Translations under genes and position numbers: made by a program
In this document: one piece after another, positions 12,936 to 30,779 of the stretch
How positions within the stretch are numbered: the stretch's first letter is position 1
Layout of the letters: every line of letters starts with the position of its first letter
The notes under the pieces: model-generated
What the model was told of the DNA's origin: nothing
The model's database searches: none
Seen by the model: only the letters and a program-made list of their open reading frames with translations
DNA from: Lepisosteus oculatus
Lineage: Eukaryota > Chordata > Actinopteri > Semionotiformes > Lepisosteidae
DNA: 64,000 bases
Assembly (NCBI RefSeq): GCF_040954835.1
Contig: NC_090698.1
Location: 74,382,284 to 74,446,283 of the forward strand
Direction: 5' to 3'

Positions 12936-15900
12936 GGTTTCATGCTAATATTAATTAACATCAAAGTAACATTTCATCAGAGTCTTACAGGTCATGAAAT
13001 AATACTTAAGGGAGGCTCCAGGGGATCACTGGGTAAAGCACTAACATGTACTGTAGCTGGATATATCCTGCAGATAGATAAAAATATTCCTTTATTCCAG
13101 GTTCCAATCCTGAGAGGACACTTCCTGTGCTGTCATATTCCAGGGACACACCACCACTGCACATCCACCTTAAATGTTAAATTGATCCTGCAAATTGCCT
13201 ATTAACTAATCAAGCAGCAAGCTTGAATCAGAAGGACCGGACTGGAAGGTCCACTAGTTGAGTAACAACTATTGAAGTCAACTGGATTCAATACAACAGT
13301 TGACAAATGTACATGTGGAAATCAGGAAAGTCAAATTGGTTCTGATGAACCCAGAGGCCCGTTAAGTGAGGTTTACAATGAAACACGGCTGCTCCTCAGG
13401 CCTGGCGTGATTCCCATCTCCACTCAGCCCTGGACCTGCCCCAGAGAAAGTGGCGATGTGAGCTAACCGGTGTCATTTCTCAGGCTTGTGGGCGAATGTC
13501 AGCTCGCGGCCAGAATGAGAGCATCACGCTGACTTCACTTGTGACGTCAGGTCTGTTTTCACCCCATCTGCCAGGGGTAAGAGGCTATAAAGGCTTCCTG
13601 TGGTAGCTCATCACCTTTCTACTCATTACACACGGCATTCTCGCCCGATGCACAGGATCAGGATCACAAGGGGCCGGAGAGCAAAGTCACGGACTCACGC
13701 ACACCGGGAGATCAATCATGCTGCTGCAGGGAGTGAAACAGAATCCTCCGCACATGAGAGAAGAGTCACCATCTATAATTACTTAAAACCACGTTTCTTC
13801 ATTTGCCCCTGAAGTGTGCCTGCAAGGACCGAGACCTGTTAGCAACATGATTTTACGTAAGAAAACGTGACTATATACCGTATACTCTGTATAGAGCCTG
13901 ATGCACCTGGTACAGGTGTAGGACTGGTGAAGCAGAGCTCATGCGGACGTGCAGTTTATCAGTCCACTCAGCTTCTCGAAATTCAAACTGGAAACGTGTC
14001 TCTTGGCTCATGGCTCTTCCTTTGGGGAGTGCTGTAAGTAACTGGGAAAGATGGGGGTGTCCAGTATGAGCCCCAGAGTAATGGGAGGCCCAGGAGCAGG
14101 TCATGCTGCCCTGCTGCATCCTGGGGTACTTGTGTCTCCAGACGCCCCGTTTTCCACTGGGGTTTCCCAGCGCTCTGCTCCCTGACCCCGGGGAAGTGTG
14201 CAGCCAGGAGCGAGTTGATTTCAGACGGCCGCGCCGCTCTGCGCCCCTGCGCGGGGCTGGGGAGGGAAAGCACGCTCTCGCTCCCTGCTCCAAGTACTGG
14301 CGCCGATCTGGACGGCTGTTTCATATGCAGGGATTAATGAAAAACCACTCACCCCTGAAGCATGTCATTGAGAAAGATCATCTCTTCCTGCTGGAAGCTC
14401 ACAATGCGCTCTTGTTCGCTGTGCTGTAAATGTTATCTCCACCACAGCATTCAGAGCTCAGCGCCTTCTCTCAATCTCCCATCTTTCAATTACTTTTCCC
14501 TTGGCCGTTTAGAGGTCTCCGTGTAAATTGCTTCTTGCTTTCCTTCCAATAAAAGAGGGACGAGTATAGTTTTTAACATATTATGGCACTATGCTGTACA
14601 TTTTCGGGACTGAAATCTTAACACAAGCAAAATTGATTGACAAGAGCTTTAATTTAAATAACTAAGCCTTTTGACAATGAAGTACTAACAAGATTATAGT
14701 TAGTTCCAACTTCCTACTCATCAAGAGCACACTTCAGTCATGATAAGCCTATTCCAAATTACAGCAGTTACAGTACTTCCATCAATGCGTGCTTATTTCT
14801 CGCAGGACTGTAATATTGCACAAAACAACTTTAATTCACTTAGTAACAGGTCCTTACATTCATACAGAGTTGTTGATTGCCCAGAGGATCCCAGATTACG
14901 ACGTAGGCGCTGAGAAACCAGCTGAAATGGGTGATTATAACAAAACATGGGATAAACGGGGTAAGACAAAAACACCTTCTCAGCACTACACAGCTGGAAT
15001 TATGGAATTACACATCTGTCTTATTCCTGCATCAAGACCAAACACTTCAACTCGTTTCTGAATTAAACCTTCACAGTCAAACAAACTTCTTCCACATGCA
15101 CAAGAAAAACAGCGGTGTGTAAATTATTTTGTTATTCAGGCACAGACCCATGAAAAGACACAGGTCGTGATACATTACAGACAATAAGAGGAGCCCCCCA
15201 AACTCACACTGCACCTCAAAAAAATACATTTAACTCAAGAACCGCTTCAAAATTAGTTTTAGAAACATTTGAGGAAATTTGAAGAAAATATTTTTACATT
15301 GCAATTGAAAAAAAAGACTTCAACTTTTGCTTAAGTGTAGTAACAGCACCATCTACTGAACCTTGCAAGCAATTGGTTTTATAGCTTCTCCTCTGCTCAG
15401 ATGCTGCACTTACTTCCTCCTGTAATCCGAGAGGAGAGTGCACAGTATATATATTCTGTTCTGTGTTCTCACATACTGCAAATACTTCTACAGCAAAGGG
15501 CTGAAACACCACCACCTGTAATTAACAGTGTCAACTCACCTCACCTCCCACGTGTCTGGGTCACCCCTGAAGGCCCTCGAGTGGCAGAACAGAAGTCCGT
15601 GCAGGAGGCAGCGATGTCAGGGCAAGATGATTAAAATGTCAAGGAAAGCACAGGAAACAATTACTCAAAAGGTTGAGGTACACGTGAGAAAAACAGACAA
15701 GAATATCACCATTTAAACAAAATCCACTCCACTCAGAAGTACTAACCTCTACTGCACTGGTCTCCAAATCCCAGAACAGGCCATCTTACAGGTCTCCCCG
15801 AATCACCTGCTTCATTTAACTATTTCTGGGCTTTGCTCCAGCTGATTTCCTAATCATAGGCTACTTTATTTTAATTTGCAATGTGTTCACTTTTTAAAGG

Positions 15901-16582
15901 TTTGCTTTTAGTTCTGATAAAAGCTGGATGACACTGGTAAATGGCAGGAGTCCTGTAACCCCATGCTAGTGGGTGGGTTTCAGGTCTGCCCTCATACAGG
16001 TGTGTGAGCTGAGCTCCAGTATCACCAGCTGGACTAGAACAAACACAGACTCACTGTGGAAGGGTCTGATACAGGCCCATTCCCACCTGTGTCAGTTCGC
16101 CGTCAATAAATAACCTGTTAAGAGCCGGGGTTCGGCAGAAGTAAACAAGACAACTCTTAATTAGCCAGTGAGGAGAAGCTGTAAAGTCCTAAATGTGAAG
16201 CTATTGAAAATAATGCACTTTAACTGGGGCATTTTTTAAAACTAAGGTCTGAGTGCAGAAATCAAATTCTAATCCAATAAGCAAATCAGTTACTGGCCCC
16301 AATGAGGACTGGTGATTAAGGGTGCATTCGGAACAAAAAACAGGAGACACAGGATTGAGAACCACTGATTTAAACTCATTACAGTAAATGTGGTTCTTTA
16401 GAAATGTGCAAATCCCTGCTGGATTTATAGGGACTCTCAAGGACCAGAGATTCTGATCCCAGCTACACAGGATTAACCAGGGGATCCTGGCTCAACTCCA
16501 CACTGGGCTTTTACAGTCTGACCTCCCTTTCCCCTTGATCCATCTGGTGCTGCAGCTTCTGTCTCCTCCTGATGTTTGTGGA
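12936..16582. other. No gene recognised apart from a possible promoter
   Basis: Apart from the CRE/TATA pair at 13542-13591 I see only unremarkable sequence. A CpG-richer patch at 14150-14330 has no convincing exon. Confidence 0.5.
13542..13591 (+). promoter_or_regulatory. CRE palindrome followed by TATA box
   Basis: A perfect cAMP response element TGACGTCA (13542-13549) lies 36 bp upstream of TATAAA (13586-13591), a spacing seen in CREB-driven hormone and neuropeptide promoters. A start site would be near 13615. No recognisable coding exon follows within 1 kb, so this may be a promoter of a spliced gene, a non-coding RNA, or chance. Confidence 0.3.
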
Positions 16583-17262
16583 GTGGGGCTGCTGGTGCAG
16601 AATGATCCCTGTGTGTCTCCCAGGTGGGGCTGCTGGTGCAGAATGGCCTCTGTGTGTCTCCCAGGTGGGGCTGCTGGTGCAGAATCGCCTCTGTGTGCCT
16701 CCCAGGTGGGGCTGCTGGTGCAGAATGGCCTCTGTGTGTCTCCCAGGTGGGGCTGCTGGTGCAGAATGATCCCTGTGTGTCTCCCAGGTGGGGCTGCTGG
16801 TGCAGAATGATCCCTGTGTGTCTCCCAGGTGGGGCTGCTGGTGCAGAATGATCCCTGTGTGTCTCCCAGGTGGGGCTGCTGGTGCAGAATGATCCCTGTG
16901 TGTCTCCCAGGTGGGGCTGCTGGTGCAGAATGATCCCTGTGTGTCTCCCAGGTGGGGCTGCTGGTGCAGAATGATCCCTGTGTGTCTCCCAGGTGGGGCT
17001 GCTGGTGCAGAATGATCCCTGTGTGTCTCCCAGGTGGGGCTGCTGGTGCAGAATGATCCCTGTGTGTCTCCCAGGTGGGGCTGCTGGTGCAGAATGATCC
17101 CTGTGTGTCTCCATAGTGGGGCTGCTGGTGCAGAATGATCCCTGTGTGTCTCCCAGGTGGGGCTGCTGGTGCAGAATGGCCCCTGTGTGTCTCCCAGGTG
17201 GGGCTGCTGGTGCAGAATGATTCCTGTGTGACTCCCAGGTGGGGCTGCTGGTGCAGAATGCA
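16583..17262. repeat. 41-bp minisatellite, about 17 copies
   Basis: The unit GTGGGGCTGCTGGTGCAGAA plus 21 bases recurs every 41 bp from 16583 to 17239. Variants occur mainly at ATGATCCC/ATGGCCTC. As 41 is not a multiple of 3, each reading frame cycles through all three phases, yet remains open for hundreds of bases. The open frames on both strands are artefacts. Confidence 0.95.
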
Positions 17263-18261
17263 GAAAAGTCTAATTTTCACAGCTTCCTTTTTATAATATG
17301 TCGAAAGGTCTACATGAGGTTGCTAAGTGACTGGTTTACTGGCCTGTCACAGAAATTGAATTTTGCATATTCTCCCTGCTCTTGCAATCCAGCCGTGCCC
17401 TGCCATATCTTGATAAACTTAGCTCCTGCTATCAATTTCTTTTCTCAGAATAAGCATATTGATTCATTGTGACATGTGTGACTCAGATCTGTTGCTATGC
17501 ACTGATATGCCTTCAGGTATGCCTAGTTCACCAGCCGGGCCCTGTCCCATCAGATGCAGCTTCCTGAACTCTAATTTCCTCCAGCCGATAAAGCAGAGCC
17601 TCTATCCCCACTCACTGCCTGACTGCACACTCCCCCTCCTTCTTCCTACATTCTGTCAGCGAGGGCAGAGGTGTCACTTCTGATTGGTAATTAACCTTCA
17701 AAGCTGGTGTCAGCAGCACTGAAAGATTTATCACCGGAAAACAAAGTGGGCGCTGGTAGCAGATGGAGACTGATCAGTGTCGGGCTCCACTTGAGAGTCC
17801 ATCCCCACTGCAAGACCTCCCCCCTCCCTGCTTCCCGGCACCCCGCTACTGTCTGGCGTTTGTTCCAGCTGAGCTCCCAATTATCTAAATCAGCCCTTAA
17901 TTGCACTAATTACATACTCAGCCTAGCATTTGTTCAGCAATTAACCAACTTGATCTAATTGCGCGGGCAAACAGAAAGGCAGGTATGCTTTCCAGATCAT
18001 TTGCGTTTAAATAGTTTCTAAAGATTTACTTGATTTAAGGAGCAGTCACCTGTAAAATGTCAAGGCCTGTCCCGTCGATTCATTAATTACAGCAAAACCC
18101 TTAGGCCTGGGCCATGTTCTGTAATAGCTTAGGTTGCACACTAACTTTAACATTCAAGCTATGTCATGCCATCACCTTTAAGAAGAATGGAGGGGTGCTT
18201 CCCCTTTAATATCTCACACTATGGCCAACTTTTTTTGGAGCAAAGACACACCCCCTGTGGT
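17263..18261. other. No gene recognised; upstream region of plus-strand tubulin gene
   Basis: Mixed composition. The last 100 bases contain GGCCAAC and CACCCCC motifs that may belong to the tubulin promoter. No exon is evident. Confidence 0.5.
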
Positions 18262-18269
18262 TATATAAA
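18262..18269 (+). promoter_or_regulatory. TATA box of plus-strand alpha-tubulin gene
   Basis: TATATAAA followed by G. Transcription should begin about 25-30 bases downstream, near 18293. It is the only good TATA element in the 500 bases before the ATG at 18700. Confidence 0.6.
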
Positions 18270-18292
18270 GGCCACTAGAAGATGAGGATTCA

Positions 18293-18699
18293 ATCCATAA
18301 CCATCTCAGGTGAGCAGATTGTTTACATGCAGAAATTGCTCATGGTTTATTGTAGTTATTGCTGCTGTTTGGTTTCATGTTACATTTAGTTTAAACTCCT
18401 GTCTTTTAACCTGGATTTCCTTTGCAGAAGAGGTGCTGTGTTGTTTGACCTTTTCCTGAAAAGACCACTTCCAAGTGCAGGGAAAGAGGCAATATAATTC
18501 TGAACTGCAAGGCCCATTGAAGACTTGTAGAATGCTACAATGCATATATTTCAGCATCTTGCTGACTTTGATCTGTCCTAGGGCTCTTCTTCCTTCCTAC
18601 TCCCTGGGTGTGTCTTGCCTGAACTTTGATCTTCTTTTAGGTGTGTCCACGAAGATCTGAGGAGCTGGCTGGAGATCCTCGAAGCCCCTGCCTGTCGTG
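18293..18699 (+). other. 5' leader with probable intron
   Basis: A short leader ending CTCAG is followed by a good donor GTGAGC (18310) and, at 18639-18640, a polypyrimidine-preceded acceptor (CTTCTTTTAG). Removing 18310-18640 leaves a leader of roughly 75 bases that reaches the ATG at 18700. The paralog on the minus strand has its TATA box only about 60 bases from the ATG and no such leader intron. Start site and splice sites are inferred. Confidence 0.45.
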
Positions 18700-21288
<2,589 letters not shown>

Positions 21289-21375
21289 ACCCTGTCAGAC
21301 TTCAGGAATATGTAAATTTGTGCAGATCGGGCTGTTTTCTAGTGCTTCTGCACGTGGAGCACTTTATTTGTACTT

Positions 21376-21381
21376 AATAAA
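21376..21381 (+). terminator. Polyadenylation signal of plus-strand tubulin
   Basis: AATAAA 88 bases after the stop codon, followed by a T/G-rich stretch (TTTCTGGGTTTTAG). It predicts a short 3' untranslated region of about 110 bases. Confidence 0.8.
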
Positions 21382-21419
21382 TGGATTCACAGCATAGATT
21401 TTCTCATTATTTTCTGGGT

Positions 21420-22379
21420 TTTAGGCCAAAGACAAATGTCCAGACTGTGTCCAACCTACTTGGCTGGATAGACTAAATTGATATGCTATCATTTAGGTTG
21501 TGAAGTTCTTTTTCTATAGCTAGATGAGTAAGCTAATTGAAATTTTGTTTGAAGTATTTTTCCCTCTACCCTAGCCCTGTACCTGAATATCTTAAGTTGA
21601 GGAAGCAATGAAACTTGTTAACCACAGCTCAAAACTAAAAACATCTTCTCTTGCCACTGGAATATGGCAGCAATGTGAAGAACAGCGATGCTGTGGTCTC
21701 CTTGGCACTTTCTTTCCCACTGAGCTGCCCCAGTGGGGCAAGATAACCAGTTCAGGCTGGGTGAGCGGAGCCCTTGACAGCTCACCGCATCAACAGCTTT
21801 GCAGCCTTCTATCTGCTGTTCAGCTTGACTAAGCTGAAGGTGTTATAGCAATGTTTTGTCCCTTAGAATTAAGAGTTTGAGTTCCAATAATTACTGTGTA
21901 CCTTGAGTAAGGAAGCTTGGATCGTTCTCTGAAAGCAGAGGACCATGGCTAAAGTGGTGCCCCTGATAGGAGACCTAAAGATGGATCCAGTGCTGTACAT
22001 TTAATTGTGTGTGTATATAGACCTAGGCTGTAGATCCAAGGTCACAGTTCATCCACCAAATAGGGGGGTCTGTCTGTACTATTCAGAACTATACCTGATA
22101 ACATTTCACCCAGTCTCTACCTTGTGATGCTGTACAGCACTTTAAAAGCTAGAATCCAGCTCATGTTCAGTGGTTAATTCAATTCTCTTCCCTGCCACTA
22201 AACTGGTGATCAGCCTTCTTGTTCAGTCACTTTTGCCTGGCCAGAAATATTACAGTTGGACTATTTCTTTTTGACCACATTTAATATCTGAGCAAATTCA
22301 GTACCCTACTCTAGCCAGGCTGAACTAGGTTCCCCTTGGTCTACTTTGCAACTGGACCCTAAGAAAATACTGTGCATAG
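21420..22379. other. Intergenic, no gene recognised
   Basis: Downstream of the first tubulin gene. Only short open frames, no repeats of note. Confidence 0.5.
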
Positions 22380-22580
22380 TAGTTCAGGTGGGAAGCTGCA
22401 TCAGTATGGGTAGGCTATAAAGGAACAAGTAAAAGGTTTATTTCATGCTGGGGAAAGGAAACTGTTTCAGCTGTGGAACCTTCTCCTGGTGTGAGAGGTG
22501 CTCTCGCTCTCACACCTGGAGAAGGCTCCACTGCCTAAATGGTTTCCTTTCTTTTCAGCAGGGAATAAACCTTTACAGGC
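22380..22580. repeat. Foldback element copy B with two long arms
   Basis: Starts TAGTTCAGGTGGGAAGCTGC like other family members. Segments 22434-22497 and 22507-22572 are imperfect reverse complements (AGGTTTATTTCATGCTG against CAGCAGGGAATAAACCT, and CCTTCTCCTGGTGTGAGAG against CTCTCACACCTGGAGAAGG). Only about nine bases separate them, so a hairpin of some 65 bp per arm could form. No coding capacity. Confidence 0.75.
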
Positions 22581-24956
22581 TGCATAGACTGGTTTTAATG
22601 TGCAAAGCTGAGCAAGAGACTAATACCTCTGGCAGAGCTGCCTGCAGGCCAATGCAAGGCCCAACTCTGCTACTCTTCTCCCTGCAGCCAGAGCCATCCC
22701 AGCACAGAACAGCTGCCAAGGACGGGCCAAGCTCCCTCTGGCCAGGGGGGAGTTTAACACCACAGTGGCGATTGCCAAATGGGTCTTTGAGAATCATTCT
22801 CATAATTCTCAAGAGCTAAACCATTATCCCCACCAAAGATGTGATGTTTAGTTCATGTTAGTGAATGCAGTACTGTATTTACTTGTAGCTGAGAATATTA
22901 ATTATTTAATTATACAAGAGGACCTATGATCTTGACTGTACTACACATTTATTCAATGCATTTTAACTCTGAAGTTATGAAATCTGCTATTTGTAAATAC
23001 CTGAGTGGACGATCATATTTTGTATTGCAGCAAATCTCCGACCGTTCCCATTGACAGCCAGGATCCTCATGCTGCGATTGTGGAGTTCTTGGTGGGCATC
23101 TGGAAAGGGATCTAGACTAGTACACATGTGGATTGACCCACTGACCACTAGAGGCCGCTGTAGGATGTGATGGAGAGTACAAATGCAGTAGTCTGGGGAG
23201 CTGAACTGGATGTTTGGTGATTTTACAAAATAAAGCCAGATTTGTTTTTTCTTTACAACCCAACTTGTAGTCTGAATAGAAGTGCTGCCTGGCAGACAAT
23301 GAGGTGTTGTGTACTGTAGCTTTCCGACCCTGATGTTGGACTGCCTCCTGCCCTACCTGTAACTTAACACCCGCTTAATCCTACCTGTACGGAGGGGTGG
23401 AAGTCACCTGCCTCACTCCCCCTGCGATCATCAAGGTAAATAAACCCCAGTGAACTAACAGGCAGTTCTGTCTCTTCTTCCTCTCTCTGCAGTACTGTAC
23501 CCTACAGCTGCTCTATCATTATCTCTGAGGACCTTGTTCAAAGGCCTGATGATGCCTTTCCGTCTCTGAAGTATTTGCCTGTAAATGTCGGGTGAAGTGT
23601 TACTGCTGGGGAAACACTGCAATTCATTGATCACATCAGTACAGCTGTTGATTTAAAAAACATTTTCTTTAAACTGGTAAAAGAGATTGCTTTGGATTCA
23701 TGTTTGTTTAATACTCTTACTGTTTTAAGAAGTGAATTTGCTAAAAGCAAACTTTCTTTAGTGGTTTAAAATAGAATGGGATGGATTAATAGAGTGTGAT
23801 GCCACTAGATATTAGTTATCACATCCAAAATATGAAAAGACCATTCTAAAGAATGTTTTCAGAGATACATTGTTCACATTGTTGGTGTTACATTATCAAA
23901 GTATTAAGCTGGGCAGAACATAAAGCACATTTCATATTATATTGGTAGGTTTACAATGTTTGTGTGTGTTGTCACTGTATTTAGACAAATACATAACTGC
24001 TAATTAAGTCAGGTTTGTATCTGTGATGTATCTGTTACTCCTGCACAGTTGCTTCCTGTGTTGTCCCCATGGCTCTGTATGTATAGTCCAAACCCACTGT
24101 TAAATTCTTATTATTCATGAGTGAGCAGAAAAGGAAATATTCCACTGAACCCTTGACATCAATTCCTGAGCTGGCTAATACAAAGAAAACCCCACTGCTC
24201 TACACCACCCAGAATCTCGCACACAGTCCTCAGCCTTGCTGGTCTGGTCAGGCTTGCTTTGCAGCTCACAATCTGGCTCGAACAGCTTTTTGACCCATTA
24301 AGAACATTTTTGACATGCCTGCACAAACAAGTCACCACCCACCTGGCTAGCGAAAGCCTTAGAAACTAACATCAATCAAAACGGAGCCTTCCCAAGGCAC
24401 TTCACAGAGCTGCTGTAGTCTAGAGACAATCCCAGTGTGACTGCGATCTGGGGATAAGAGCTATACACTACATATACTGAGCCCCAAAAGACACTCATCA
24501 TTATTCATGCATGCATTTTCATAGAAAAATACAGTATGAACACTGTTTAACAAACTTTGCTTTAACAGACTTTGGATTTAATGGACAAAATCTGCTAAAG
24601 GGGAATTTTGTCTGTAAAAAACAAAAATACCAGACTTCCCCCGCAGTAACAGGCGATGTACAAGGCAATTGAAACAGGGTAGGCAAGTAGCTTATGATGG
24701 GTGTTATGTTTGTTTTGTACAGTATGCTGTAACTTTTTAAAAATCATTATATAAAGTTCAGTAAAGTGTAAAAAAAAAAACAGGGTAAAAAATATTACAC
24801 AGGTTTAAAGTCCAGGAATATCAAGGATGCCCTATAAGGGTACTGTGGGTCAGGTGCTGGTGCCGTTTGTGTTTCATAAACCTACTGTATAAAATATGCT
24901 GAAGCTTAAGACACATGAAATGGAGAGCTTGTATATTTATTGAAGACATTGGCATA
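22581..24956. other. Intergenic between convergent tubulin genes, no gene recognised
   Basis: No credible exon; one A run at about 24769-24780. Composition is AT-rich and the longest plus-strand frames are trivial. Confidence 0.55.
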
Positions 24957-25060
24957 GGGAGCCATAGCAGCATAGGCTGCAAAGAAACAGGTAAAGGTTA
25001 AATCCCTGCTGAAAGGAAGAGAGATTTCAGCTGCAGAGCTTCATGTGTGCAGAACCCATC
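24957..25060. repeat. Foldback repeat family, partial copy C
   Basis: GCATAGGCTGCAAAGAAACAGG followed by GGTTAAATCCCTGCTGAAAGG and TTTCAGCTGCAGAGC matches the left half of the element at 22380 in order (quoted in pieces). The right arm is missing. Confidence 0.5.
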
Positions 25061-26241
25061 TCCCAGCTCCATTTCCTTAAAATAAAGCTCACTTCAATCG
25101 ATTTTTAAATTTCCTCCAAGGCCAGCAGAACCATCGATCAGCGACTGCAGTCATCACATTAAAGGACTAGCAGCATGTCTGCTGATTCTAGCCATCGTGC
25201 TAATCCCTCACACTTAGACAGCACTTACAGGTCATGGGGAGCCCCACCCCAGCTCTCAGTGGGGAGGAGAGCAGAGTGATGGAGCCAGTTCAGGGATGGG
25301 GTTATTAGGAGGCCATGATGGGTAGAAGACAATAGGAAATAGGACACCAGGGTAACAACCCTACTCTGAGAAATACATTGAGATTTTTATGACCACCTAG
25401 TCAGAACCTCACTGTCTCATTTAAAGGATGGTGCCCCCTTTTTTTTTTATAGTATAGTGTCCCCATTATAATATGGCATCAGGACTTACAGACAACGGTC
25501 CTGTGCTCCCTACTGATACCACTAAACCCTCTTCTGGCAGCAACCTTGGCTTTTCCCCACAGGAGTCTCCCATCCAGGTACTGTCCAGACTCCCACCTGC
25601 GATTTTCTACATGATATACAGGAACTGTAGGTATTGATCTAATGAGACCTTGATGCAGAACATGCAGGGTGTCGGCAGCTGCTACTGCTGCTTTGATTCA
25701 GTCTTGGAGACCAGCTCTGAGCTTGGAAGTGTCCAGAACAATGCCAGCAGTAACAGGATTAGTGAATGGATGAATGCTACATATGCAGTGTCAAGAACAC
25801 GTATGACCTGAACACAAACCAACCCACAGCTTGCCTCCATCCCCATTTTAAAAGTTCAGGGAACTGCTGAACAGCCAGTGATGGGCATCTAGAGGTCTGC
25901 CTGAGCTCCAGTCATGAGAAGAGCTCCTGCTTCTGGAGGGGAAAGACTGAACATCCTGTCCATGGAGGTTTATGTAATGGACTCTTAACCAAACCCCCCA
26001 GGCTGGAATTTCAGGACTGGACACCAGGGTGATCTGTCAGATGTTGCTGCTACAGTAGTAGGTCAAGAATGACTTGCATAACCACTTTTAGGAATCACTG
26101 TGTAACCAGTGATGAAGTGAACCAATTATGAAGGCTACAATACAAAATCATTTTGAAAGCAGATTGGAACATTTCAATCTTTGATGGTGCTTATCAACGG
26201 AAGAAATCTTTCAAATTACACAAAGTAATTATGCAGTGCCT
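25061..26241. other. Intergenic, no gene recognised
   Basis: No frame, array or mobile element that can be supported. A T run lies near 25439-25448. Confidence 0.5.
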
Positions 26242-26247
26242 TTTATT
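26242..26247 (-). terminator. Polyadenylation signal of minus-strand tubulin
   Basis: TTTATT on the given strand (AATAAA on the gene strand), 220 bases past the stop. It is the first canonical signal after the stop codon, giving a 3' untranslated region of about 240 bases. Confidence 0.65.
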
Positions 26248-26466
26248 AGGAAAATAAGTGCCACTGTGTGCAAGGTCACATATCATTCAAGTATTTTATA
26301 AGAATTAACCTTTCCACACTTGAAAGATGAAGGGTCAGATTGGAGCAGTCTTCTTGTCATACCATTGTAAAAAAAGCTAATTACGGCATTAATGTAGGCG
26401 ACAAACATGCACAAGATTTGAAACTCTCAAGATGCAAACCACAGCTAATGCATAATTTGACAAGAT

Positions 26467-29544
<3,078 letters not shown>

Positions 29545-29600
29545 CTTCCTCACTTCTGCGTCGATATCCCAAAACGACCGCTGTGCGCGCCTCCCTCTGA

Positions 29601-29652
29601 TTTATACATCCTCGCACCTGCAGGTCGTTGGCGGTGCACCTGAGTGCCCAAT
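29601..29652 (-). promoter_or_regulatory. TATA box and CCAAT element of minus-strand tubulin gene
   Basis: On the gene strand TATAAA occupies 29606-29601, about 57 bases before the ATG, so the leader is only about 30 bases. CCAAT on the given strand at 29648-29652 (ATTGG on the gene strand) lies some 42 bases upstream of the TATA box, a usual distance. No leader intron is needed. Confidence 0.65.
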
Positions 29653-29653
29653 C

Positions 29654-30665
29654 ACAGGTACCGCGGGACATTAACCACTCAGCCGCTTCTCTGCGGACAA
29701 ACGTGCTCTTATATCAACTGTTAAGAGATTTCCGATACTGTTCGTATATGTACTGCTCTTTGTTGACTGTCGCTCTGCAAGAGTCGTGTTTAACTGGGAA
29801 AGATACTGTACTACTGTCTTTATAAACGAGGAGAAAACGATTGTCTCCGAGTAGATATACTTTTTCTAGCATGGGTATTGGGGTTTAATTGTATATTTGA
29901 ACAGATAAGTGAGGAAGTCTCCGATCTTTAACAGATGGAGTAATGAGTGAGTATTATACAAGTATTCATCCCAAGAGACGCTGAGGGCATCAGCCTGGTG
30001 GATGAACGTGTGCACAGCAGCAAGCGAGCATCGGGACGCGACCAGGAGTTTAGAGGACCCGTGCTTAAGGCTGACACCCAGAGGTATGTGTTCACTCCAA
30101 GAGTAGTGTGGAATTAGAAAAAACTGTAAACCACACTTGTGTGACTTTCCTTACAACTCTAAAACAAATGTGCAAGATGGGTCAATGAGCCCAATCTGGT
30201 TTGGCCTTCGATTTACATGTCCCTGACTGTTTTATGATCATTGTAAAGGCATGTGCTTTGTTCTATATAAACAACACTACAGGGTGCTGTGTCTTCTTGA
30301 TTTTGTGCCCCCAGATCTCTTGCTTATTTTGGACTGGGTGTTTCTGTACTCAGTCCGTGGTTTCAGACAAACCCCAGCTCAGCACACAACGCTCAGCACA
30401 GTCTGTGCTCAGCTTGTTCAGTAAGAGTTTCCTCTCCTGTTTCTCTCTGCAGTAGTCCCAGCAGATGCGAATGACACTGCATCAGACACGCCCCCAGGTC
30501 ACACAGGTGAGTGAAGGCAGGTCTGAAACCCCCAAGTTAGTACGTTTGATACTGTTTACAAATCGCCTTTGTAAAACTCAAAAGTGAATGTAAAAATGTG
30601 CCGGGTAGAAAACTGAAATCTATTGGCCTGCAATTAAGATCTTGGCTGGAACAGAATATAAACTA
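29654..30665. other. No gene recognised
   Basis: Upstream flank of the minus-strand tubulin gene. Short unremarkable frames only. Confidence 0.5.
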
Positions 30666-30669
30666 TTAT

Positions 30670-30771
30670 TAGTTCAAGTAATAGGTTTATTCCATGCTGA
30701 ATAGAGAAGAAAGAAAACGCAACGTTACCTGTTCCTTTGCAGCATGCCGACGCAGCTACCCACCTGAACTA
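30670..30771. mobile_element. Short inverted-repeat element (MITE-like), copy D of the foldback family
   Basis: A 102-bp unit bounded by TAGTTCAAGT and its near complement ACCTGAACTA. It is flanked on both sides by TTAT (30666-30669 and 30772-30775), a possible 4-bp target duplication. Inside are the family phrases GGTTTATTCCATGCTG and, reversed, CCTGTTCCTTTGCAGCATG. It is non-coding, so it would depend on a transposase supplied elsewhere. Confidence 0.5.
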
Positions 30772-30779
30772 TTATGAGT

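Noticed and set aside
11761-13205. Very long open frames (up to 459 codons) on both strands
   Set aside because: They are produced by a stop-poor 60-bp tandem repeat. Several frames are open at once and no splice site or conserved domain supports any of them.
18475-18660. Short plus-strand frame before the tubulin ATG as an upstream coding exon
   Set aside because: It falls inside the inferred leader intron, and the ATG-only first coding exon at 18700 with GTAAGG donor is the conserved tubulin arrangement.
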